Shown here: one piece after another, positions 58,912-64,000 of the stretch
Layout: each line of letters starts with the position of its first letter
How positions within the stretch are numbered: position 1 is the stretch's first letter
DNA from: Halanaeroarchaeum sp. HSR-CO
Lineage (GTDB): Archaea > Halobacteriota > Halobacteria > Halobacteriales > Halobacteriaceae
Direction: 5' to 3'
DNA: 64,000 bases
NCBI RefSeq assembly: GCF_024972755.1
Contig: NZ_CP087724.1
Span: 434,001 to 498,000 of the forward strand
Program-made: the position numbers and the translations under genes
Notes under the pieces: model-generated
What the model saw: only the letters and a program-made list of their open reading frames with translations
Told to the model about the DNA's origin: nothing
Databases searched by the model: none

Positions 58912-59885
58912 GGTGATCCGAACCAGTCGGCGTTCAGGTGCTCGGTCGCGAACAGTTCCTCGAGGTCGTATCGTTCGGCGGCCACGCCCTGGTCGACCGC
59001 GTACTCGAGCAGTTGGTCGAGCACGCGTCGGTTCCCGTCGGTGAGCCCGTACTGCCAGGGGTCCTCGCCGAGGAACTCGCGCTGGCGTTCGACGAGCAAC
59101 CGGGACTGTGCGAGGGGCATCCAGCGCGGCTCCTCGAGTGCGTTCAGTGCGAGGGATTTCGCCGATTCGAAGGCGTCGAAGAGGCTCTGGACGACCCAGG
59201 GCTTCGCCTCGAGCAGCGAATCCTGGACCACCACGGTGTGCATGATCGGGAAGATGCCCGTCTCGCGAACGTAGGCGCGCTCGACCGCGAGCGCATCGTC
59301 GAACAGACGTACTACCCCGTCGGATTCGGGCACCACCGGCAGGAAGAGCGCGTCGAGATCGTCCGATTCGAGTCCGGCCGCGAGTTCGGGAACCGGCGAA
59401 CCGGTTCCGCCGTCCAGGTCGGTGACGGTGTAGCCATCCGGGTCGACGTCGACGATCTCCGTCCCAGCGACGACCCACTCGACGGATTCGAGGTCGAGGC
59501 CGTGGCGGTCGGCGAGGATGCCACGTTGCCAGATGCCGGTCGTCGTCTGCCAGTTGATCAGGCCAACGCGACCCCCGTTCAGGTCGTCCACCGTTTCGAC
59601 GTCCCCGTCTCGGCGGGTGAAGACGTAGGAGTGACGGAGTTTCCGGTAGGGGAAGACGGGGATGGCGGTGAACGGGTACCGGTCCGGACTCGCGCGCGTG
59701 GCGAGATAGGTTCCCGTCGAGAGCTCGCAGGCGTCGAACTCCCCGAGGTCGACCATCCGGGTGAATCGCTCGGGATTCGGGTAGTCGACGGTCGTGAGGT
59801 CGACGCCCTGTGGGGCGACCCGGCCGTCCCGGAGTGGGCGGGTCCACTCGTACTCGTACCCGGCGTAGGTCAGGTCGAGTGTCAT
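58908..59885 (-). CDS. 4,5-dihydroxyphthalate decarboxylase-like / NMT1-fold protein
   Basis: A 325-residue protein of the periplasmic-binding-protein fold, closest in pattern to the 4,5-dihydroxyphthalate decarboxylase family: 'MTLDLTYAGYEYEWTRPLRD', 'GEFDACELSTGTYLATRA', 'AIPVFPYRKLRHSYVFTRR', 'GRVGLINWQTTTGIWQRGIL' and 'VQSLFDAFESAKSLALNAL'. It has no signal peptide or lipobox, unlike the true binding protein at 55251, so it should be cytosolic and possibly enzymatic. It overlaps the ATPase gene (GTGA). The family contains both decarboxylases and binding proteins, so activity is uncertain. Confidence 0.82.
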   Translation of the reverse strand: MTLDLTYAGYEYEWTRPLRDGRVAPQGVDLTTVDYPNPERFTRMVDLGEFDACELSTGTYLATRASPDRYPFTAIPVFPYRKLRHSYVFTRRDGDVETVDDLNGGRVGLINWQTTTGIWQRGILADRHGLDLESVEWVVAGTEIVDVDPDGYTVTDLDGGTGSPVPELAAGLESDDLDALFLPVVPESDGVVRLFDDALAVERAYVRETGIFPIMHTVVVQDSLLEAKPWVVQSLFDAFESAKSLALNALEEPRWMPLAQSRLLVERQREFLGEDPWQYGLTDGNRRVLDQLLEYAVDQGVAAERYDLEELFATEHLNADWFGSP

Positions 59886-59921
59886 GACGTGCGTGCGGGG
59901 CGGAACACGACGTCGAGTGCG

Positions 59922-60437
59922 TTACTCGGCCTCGCGCGACTCGACCTCGTCACGGATGTTGTCGAAGTACGCGTTGACGTTCTTCTCGACGATGGGGCGG
60001 AGGAGGCGCTGGCTGAGCGAGGCCACCCCACCCGTGTAGGTGACCTCGGCCGTGTAGGAGAGGTCGGTCCCCGCGCCGTTCTCCGCCATCTCCATCGCGG
60101 CGAGGATGTCGAAGTCGCTGCCGGTCGTGGAGTCGAACGCCGACCCGCTGGCGACGATCCAGTCGGGTTCGTTCATCTCGACGAACTCGACGTCGCCGTC
60201 CAGTGCGACGTTCAGGTGGCTGACGCCGATCCGGATGTCGACGGTGTACTCGGTCTTCGAGACGCGTTCGATGCTCTCGGCGCCCGGGACGGCGACCGTC
60301 AGGACCTCGGGGTCCGAGATGGCCGCCCAGAGGGCGTCCTTGGTGGTATCGATGGCGACGGTGTCGGCGAACTCGAGTCGCTTGCCGTCGAAATCGTCGC
60401 TGGCGTCATCCGCTGTGGTGGGGTCGACGTCGCTCAT
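59922..60437 (-). CDS. CoxG/SRPBCC family protein
   Basis: A 171-residue protein of the CoxG (CO dehydrogenase subunit G-like) branch of the START/SRPBCC fold. Landmarks are 'VAIDTTKDALWAAISDPEVL', 'AVPGAESIERVSKTEYTVDI', 'DFDILAAMEMAENGAGTDL' and 'ASLSQRLLRPIVEKNVNAYF', matching the ligand-cavity pattern. CoxG proteins recur beside molybdenum hydroxylases and ring-modifying operons. None of the hydroxylase subunits are here. As the first gene of the UbiD/ABC operon, it may bind a hydrophobic aromatic intermediate. The start MSDVDPTTADDASD was preferred. Confidence 0.87.
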   Translation of the reverse strand: MSDVDPTTADDASDDFDGKRLEFADTVAIDTTKDALWAAISDPEVLTVAVPGAESIERVSKTEYTVDIRIGVSHLNVALDGDVEFVEMNEPDWIVASGSAFDSTTGSDFDILAAMEMAENGAGTDLSYTAEVTYTGGVASLSQRLLRPIVEKNVNAYFDNIRDEVESREAE

Positions 60438-60527
60438 TTTGGTAGTTCCATGTCGAGTGATGGTCAACGCGAACCGGCGGGAACCGGCGCGGCGGTGGAG
60501 GGTGGCGTGAACCGGTAGTTCGGGGGC

Positions 60528-61541
60528 TTAGACTTCGATGACGTTGAAGTTGGAGATGGTGCTGGTGGTTTCGAGCAGGCCGTCTGCTCCACCCTCGGCG
60601 GGCTCGACCGTGACCTCGAAGTCGTAGGAGCCGGCCTCGGTGTCCTCGGGGAGCTGGAGTGCTGCCTCCCAGACCCTGTCTCCTTCCTCGACGTCTTCGG
60701 CATCTTCCTCGATCGGCCACCCCATCTCGATGTCGTCGAACTCGCCGTCGGGGAACGAGAGCGTCGCGCTCTCGATACTGTCCGGACCGAGGTGGGTCCC
60801 CCCCTCGCGCGGGTTGAATACCTCCGCGACGAAGTGGACGGTTTCCCCCGGGGCGAACTGCCACTCGGGGCCACAGCCGTTCTGATAGCCGTCGGTGGAG
60901 TTGTCCGAGACGGATTTCGGGTACGCCGAGACGACGTAGTTGTCCTGGAATTCGACGATTTCGAAGCTGTTTGCCGAGACACCGACGAGGTTCGTCCCCG
61001 CACCCGTGGTGGATATCTCGACGGTGTACTCGACCGTCCCCGCGGCGGCGTCTTCCGGGACCGTCCAGGCGCCGTTCCACCAGTCGTGTGGGTTCTCGTC
61101 TTCGTCGCCCGCCCAGGTGATCTCCACGCTCTCACCGTCCGCTGCGGCGACGTCGCTGCTGGACATCGTCACCTGCACGCTCTCGATCTCCGCGTCGTCG
61201 ACGACGTCGCCCGTCTCCGGGTCGTAGATACCGACGTTCCAGACCGCGAGCATGCCGGGGGAGAAGGTGCGGGTCGGCGAGCACGCGGAGACGAAGCCGG
61301 CGGTCGCGGGGATGCCGTCGGAGCCCGTCTGCATGTCCTCGGTGACGACGAAGTCCTCCGGCTGCGGTTCGGCCGTCGTCGGTTCGTCGGTCGGTTCTTC
61401 CGTCGGGTCGCCGCCGTTACCGGAGCAGCCCGCGAGGCCGACCGTCGCCCAGCTCGCGGCACCCGCAGCCATCAGTTTGCGTCGGGTCGTGTTTGCTCCA
61501 GGGCCCGTGTCGTCCTCTGAATCGATTTTCTCGGAACTCAT
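60528..61541 (-). CDS. Secreted Tat lipoprotein, haloarchaeal hypothetical
   Basis: A 337-residue protein with a twin-Arg lipoprotein signal ('TRRKLMAAGAASWATVGLAGC', Cys ~39) and a Thr/Glu/Pro linker. Two beta-sandwich-like halves follow (about 70-200 and 200-335), each with a 'SPGMLAVWNVGIYDPETGD' or 'APGETVHFVAEVFNPREGG' motif, suggesting a duplicated carbohydrate-binding-like or Ig-like domain. The protein at 61745-62449 is a single-domain paralogue with a near-identical signal and promoter. No catalytic motif. It lies downstream of that paralogue and upstream of the CoxG gene. Confidence 0.75.
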   Translation of the reverse strand: MSSEKIDSEDDTGPGANTTRRKLMAAGAASWATVGLAGCSGNGGDPTEEPTDEPTTAEPQPEDFVVTEDMQTGSDGIPATAGFVSACSPTRTFSPGMLAVWNVGIYDPETGDVVDDAEIESVQVTMSSSDVAAADGESVEITWAGDEDENPHDWWNGAWTVPEDAAAGTVEYTVEISTTGAGTNLVGVSANSFEIVEFQDNYVVSAYPKSVSDNSTDGYQNGCGPEWQFAPGETVHFVAEVFNPREGGTHLGPDSIESATLSFPDGEFDDIEMGWPIEEDAEDVEEGDRVWEAALQLPEDTEAGSYDFEVTVEPAEGGADGLLETTSTISNFNVIEV

Positions 61542-61585
61542 CTACGAGCAAAGGCAGAGCGGATAGCACACTAAAAGCACCTGTA

Positions 61586-61604
61586 AGATATACAGTTGTT
61601 TATA
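61586..61604 (-). promoter_or_regulatory. Duplicated promoter element, copy 1
   Basis: The 19-mer AGATATACAGTTGTTTATA (plus-strand reading) begins exactly 45 bp before the ATG of the Tat lipoprotein at 60528-61541 and contains its TATA box. It matches 16 of 19 positions with the element at 62494-62512, at the same distance from the paralogue's ATG. Here the adjoining sequence also forms the inverted repeat CTGTA-N5-TACAG (61581-61595), a candidate operator. Confidence 0.55.
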
Positions 61605-61744
61605 TAGGGGCTCGTGTCAGGCCCTCTCATGCCCAGACGCAGTGTGGGCTGTATCGATACCGAGTATCCCCCGCTCGGACGAGCACGACGCCCGCCGCGT
61701 GACCAGTAAATTTATAACGAAAGATTGAACGGAAACGCCGTCGG

Positions 61745-62449
61745 TCAGTACCGCGGTTCGACCAGTTTCAGTTCGTCGACGACGACCGCCCGTGGCTCGT
61801 TGTCGGACGCCCGCTCGACTTCGATCTCGTATCGGTAGGTCCCGGGTTCGGCGTCCGCGGCGAAACTGGCCTTGCCGCCCCACTTGTCGCGGACGTGTCG
61901 CTCGTGGGGACCGGAGGGCGTGAGTTCGATTGGATCGAGGTCCGTCTCCGGGAAGCTGATCTGGACCTTCGAGAGTCGTTCGTCGTCCAGCAGGTCTCCC
62001 GTGAGGTTGTCGTAGACGCTGACGAGGAACCCGACGTCCATCCCGGGGGCGAAGACGCTGGCCTGTTCGCACTCCGTCGTCGTCGCCCCGTCACCGCCGT
62101 CGCCCCCGTCACCGTCTTCGGTCGGGGTGTCGCCTTCGGTGGTCGTCGTCTGACTGGTCACAGTGACGTTCGCTCCACCGTCACCGTCGCCGCCATCACC
62201 GTCTCCGTCGTCACCGTCTCCGCCGTCGGAATCCGATCCGTCGTTCGAACCGGCTCCGTCGCCGTCGTTTGCTGCATCGCAGTCGGGGCTGACCGACGCA
62301 CACCCCGCGAGGCCGACGGTCGCCCAGCCGGCGGCACCTGCGGCCATCATTCGACGACGGGACATCCCGGCCCCTTCGTCCCTGGCACCCCGATCCGCCG
62401 ATTCGGTCGAAGGTCGATCTGCCGCCGTCTGCTCGTGTTCGTTACTCAT
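61745..62449 (-). CDS. Secreted Tat lipoprotein, paralogue with Asp/Gly linker
   Basis: A 234-residue protein. The twin-Arg signal with lipobox ('SRRRMMAAGAAGWATVGLAGC') is almost the same as in the neighbour at 60528-61541. It is followed by a low-complexity Asp/Gly/Ser/Thr region (~55-125, with runs of GDGGDGD) encoded by a GTCACCGTC/GCCGCC-type simple repeat at about 62095-62265. A single beta-sandwich-like domain ends the protein ('SVFAPGMDVGFLVSVYDN', 'PGTYRYEIEVERASDNEP'). Function unknown; surface display is expected. Confidence 0.75.
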   Translation of the reverse strand: MSNEHEQTAADRPSTESADRGARDEGAGMSRRRMMAAGAAGWATVGLAGCASVSPDCDAANDGDGAGSNDGSDSDGGDGDDGDGDGGDGDGGANVTVTSQTTTTEGDTPTEDGDGGDGGDGATTTECEQASVFAPGMDVGFLVSVYDNLTGDLLDDERLSKVQISFPETDLDPIELTPSGPHERHVRDKWGGKASFAADAEPGTYRYEIEVERASDNEPRAVVVDELKLVEPRY

Positions 62450-62493
62450 TCTCGTCTGCTCATCGGGTCCGGGAGTCCGTATACTCGTTCCTC

Positions 62494-62512
62494 AGAAATA
62501 CAGTCATTTATA
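62494..62512 (-). promoter_or_regulatory. Duplicated promoter element, copy 2
   Basis: AGAAATACAGTCATTTATA (plus-strand reading) begins 45 bp before the ATG of the Tat lipoprotein at 61745-62449 and includes its TATA box. It shares 16 of 19 bases and exact spacing with copy 1. Duplication of the gene together with its promoter is the simplest reading. The inverted repeat arm CTGTA is kept but its partner is not. Confidence 0.55.
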
Positions 62513-62594
62513 AGGAGTCGGCTTCTCCATCGCCGCACCCGTCCGTTCTGGCCTGGAGCCCACTCTTATATACGAGAGCGTCACACTTCGGACC

Positions 62595-63437
62595 ATGTTC
62601 CGAATCGGAGCCCACGTCTCGATCAGCGGGGGCGTCGCGAAGGCGGTCGACCGCGAGCGGGAGGTCGGTGGTAACTGTGGACAGATATTCGTCGGGTCGC
62701 CCCGTGGCTGGGCGGTCAGCGAGGTCGACGAGGACGACGCCGATGCCTTCGTCGAGGCCGCCGGTGCGCAGGACGTCGGCCCCTGGATCGTCCACGGGAC
62801 GTACCTGGTGAACCTGGCGACGCCGAAAGACGACCTCGCGGCGAAGTCCCTCGATACCGTGCAGGCGGAACTCGACGCTGCCGCCGCGCTCGACATTCCC
62901 TACTACGTCTTTCACCCCGGGGCCCACACCGGCGCCGGCGAGGAGACCGGCATCCAGAACGTCGGCGAGCGACTCTCCGAACTCGACGTCCCGGCGGGCG
63001 TCACGCTCCTGCTGGAGAACACGGCGGGGAAGGGAACGACGGTCGGCACCCACTTTGCGGACCTGGACCAGATGGTCGCGGTCTCCGCGCACGACTACGA
63101 CGACCTCGGCGTCTGCCTGGACACCTGCCACCTCTACGCCGCCGGCTACGACTTCACCACCGAGGCCGGCATGGCCGAGATGATCGAGGACCTCGACGCG
63201 ACGATCGGCGTCGAGAACGTCCACTACCTGCACCTCAACGACTCCAAACACCCGCTCGGTTCGGAGAAGGACGAACACGAGCACCTCGGCGAGGGCGAGA
63301 TCGGCGAGGAGGGCTTCCGGCGGTTCATCAACCACGCGGCGCTCCGCGAGAAACCGATGGTCCTCGAGACGCCCGAGGACGAGAAGGGGTACGCGTGGAA
63401 CGTCGAGAAGGCCCGCGAACTCCGCGACGAGGAGTGA
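62595..63437 (+). CDS. nfo: Endonuclease IV
   Basis: A 280-residue AP endonuclease of the AP2/xylose-isomerase-like TIM barrel. Metal ligands lie in 'IGAHVSISGGVAKA' (N-terminal), 'YVFHPGAHTG' (~100), 'LLLENTAGKG' (~137), 'VCLDTCHLYAAGYDF' (~175) and 'YLHLNDSKHPLGSEKDEHEH' (~215-235). It cleaves 5' to abasic sites in base excision repair. The length is normal. A CTTATATAC box lies ~27 bp before the ATG, suggesting a leaderless transcript. Confidence 0.96.
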   Translation: MFRIGAHVSISGGVAKAVDREREVGGNCGQIFVGSPRGWAVSEVDEDDADAFVEAAGAQDVGPWIVHGTYLVNLATPKDDLAAKSLDTVQAELDAAAALDIPYYVFHPGAHTGAGEETGIQNVGERLSELDVPAGVTLLLENTAGKGTTVGTHFADLDQMVAVSAHDYDDLGVCLDTCHLYAAGYDFTTEAGMAEMIEDLDATIGVENVHYLHLNDSKHPLGSEKDEHEHLGEGEIGEEGFRRFINHAALREKPMVLETPEDEKGYAWNVEKARELRDEE

Positions 63438-63462
63438 GCGGCCGACCGTCCGTTGGGCCGTC

Positions 63463-64000
63463 CTACCGGAGATAGCGGTCCTCCAGGTCGGCCCTGAGCG
63501 ATTCGGTCGTCTCCGCGAGCCCGTCGCTCACCGCGACGGGGTACTCGGTCGGGTCCCTGAGCGCCCGGACCCCCAGCGGCAGCGCCGCGACCTGCTCGGC
63601 CCGGCGTGCCCGGATTTCGTCAAGGTCCGGGAGCGAGTGGACACGCTCGCCGTCCTCGAACACGGTGACGAGTTGCTCCTCGCCCGGTCCCGGCTCCCCG
63701 CGAGCGGCGAGCACGTCTCGCTCGAACCCGTCGTCGGATTCGACGCGGCGCACGCTCTTCTGTCCGGGGTAGGACACCTTCCCCGTGGAGAGCTTCATCG
63801 ATGGGACGATCTCTCCGTTCTCCTCGACGGCGACGAGTTTGTACACCCCCTCCAGTTTCGGCGCGTCGGTACTCGTCACGAGCGCGGTCCCCGGACCGAA
63901 GCCGTCGCCGATGCCGCCGTCCTCGAAGAACTCGGCGATGGCGTACTCGTCCATGCCCGATGAGATGAAGACGTCCGTGTCGCCGACGATGGGGGCGACC
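63463..64000 (-). CDS. Nicotinate phosphoribosyltransferase, C-terminal part
   Basis: The final ~179 residues of a nicotinate phosphoribosyltransferase; the 5' part lies beyond the right edge. Visible segments are 'GDTDVFISSGMDEYAIAEFF', the Gly-rich 'GIGDGFGPGTALVTSTDAPK' of the phosphate site and 'GVYKLVAVEENGEIVPSMKL', then 'KVSYPGQKSVRRV', as in archaeal PncB-like enzymes. It converts nicotinate and PRPP to nicotinate mononucleotide for NAD salvage. It converges on nfo with a 25-bp gap. Confidence 0.9.
   Translation of the reverse strand, partial: VAPIVGDTDVFISSGMDEYAIAEFFEDGGIGDGFGPGTALVTSTDAPKLEGVYKLVAVEENGEIVPSMKLSTGKVSYPGQKSVRRVESDDGFERDVLAARGEPGPGEEQLVTVFEDGERVHSLPDLDEIRARRAEQVAALPLGVRALRDPTEYPVAVSDGLAETTESLRADLEDRYLR

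Overview
The window is chromosomal DNA from a haloarchaeon (class Halobacteria). It is GC-rich, its proteins are strongly acidic, and many genes have a TATA-like box about 27 bp before the start codon, as expected for leaderless haloarchaeal transcripts. The tRNA gene does not encode CCA. Haloarchaea-typical families are frequent: the RdfA/SMC-like pair, HTH-10 regulators, Tat lipoproteins, a PGF-CTERM-type anchor and the archaeal cobalamin enzymes CobY and CbiZ. Species cannot be fixed from this sequence. The genes at both edges are cut.

Layout. 1-5.6 kb: acyl-CoA catabolism (acyl-CoA synthetase start, ACAD10/11-type kinase, fused 3-hydroxyacyl-CoA dehydrogenase/enoyl-CoA hydratase, acyl-CoA dehydrogenase, IclR regulator). 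5.8-8.5 kb: the cell-shape pair, an SMC-like protein and RdfA. 8.5-9.9 kb: an AT-rich gap, then tRNA-Arg(CCG) in a degenerate tandem duplication with nested hairpins. 10-19 kb: a PAS histidine kinase, an SppA/DUF4350 pair, AIM24, Yip1, a winged-helix regulator with two small membrane proteins, and three further membrane proteins. 19-27.4 kb: a lower-GC accessory island with an OB-fold protein, a complete type I restriction-modification operon (hsdMSR), a co-translated zinc metallopeptidase and a decayed gene. A copy of the hairpin repeat seen beside the tRNA marks its left edge. 27.4-33.4 kb: assorted metabolic and membrane genes. 33.5-36.8 kb: a CARDB surface protein with a MacB-like ABC pair.

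36.8-48.2 kb: twelve adjacent minus-strand genes for vitamin B12 uptake (btuC, btuD, btuF), corrinoid salvage (cbiZ, cobA) and nucleotide-loop assembly (cbiB, cobS, cobY, cobT, cobD, cbiP), plus a HAD phosphatase. A shared 10-bp motif sits at the btuC and btuF promoters, and a Cys-rich HTH-10 regulator is divergent from btuC. 48.4-53.8 kb: that regulator, a zinc ribbon, a four-module beta protein, a SagB-type nitroreductase lipoprotein and a 7TM histidine kinase. 53.9-60.4 kb: a seven-gene minus-strand operon combining a sulfonate/nitrate-type ABC importer, a UbiD decarboxylase, a 4,5-dihydroxyphthalate-decarboxylase-like protein, a CoxG-like protein and a flavodoxin; I read it as an aromatic-carboxylate uptake and decarboxylation system and rate it the most likely undescribed system here. 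60.5-62.5 kb: two paralogous Tat lipoproteins with duplicated promoters. 62.6-64 kb: endonuclease IV and the end of nicotinate phosphoribosyltransferase.
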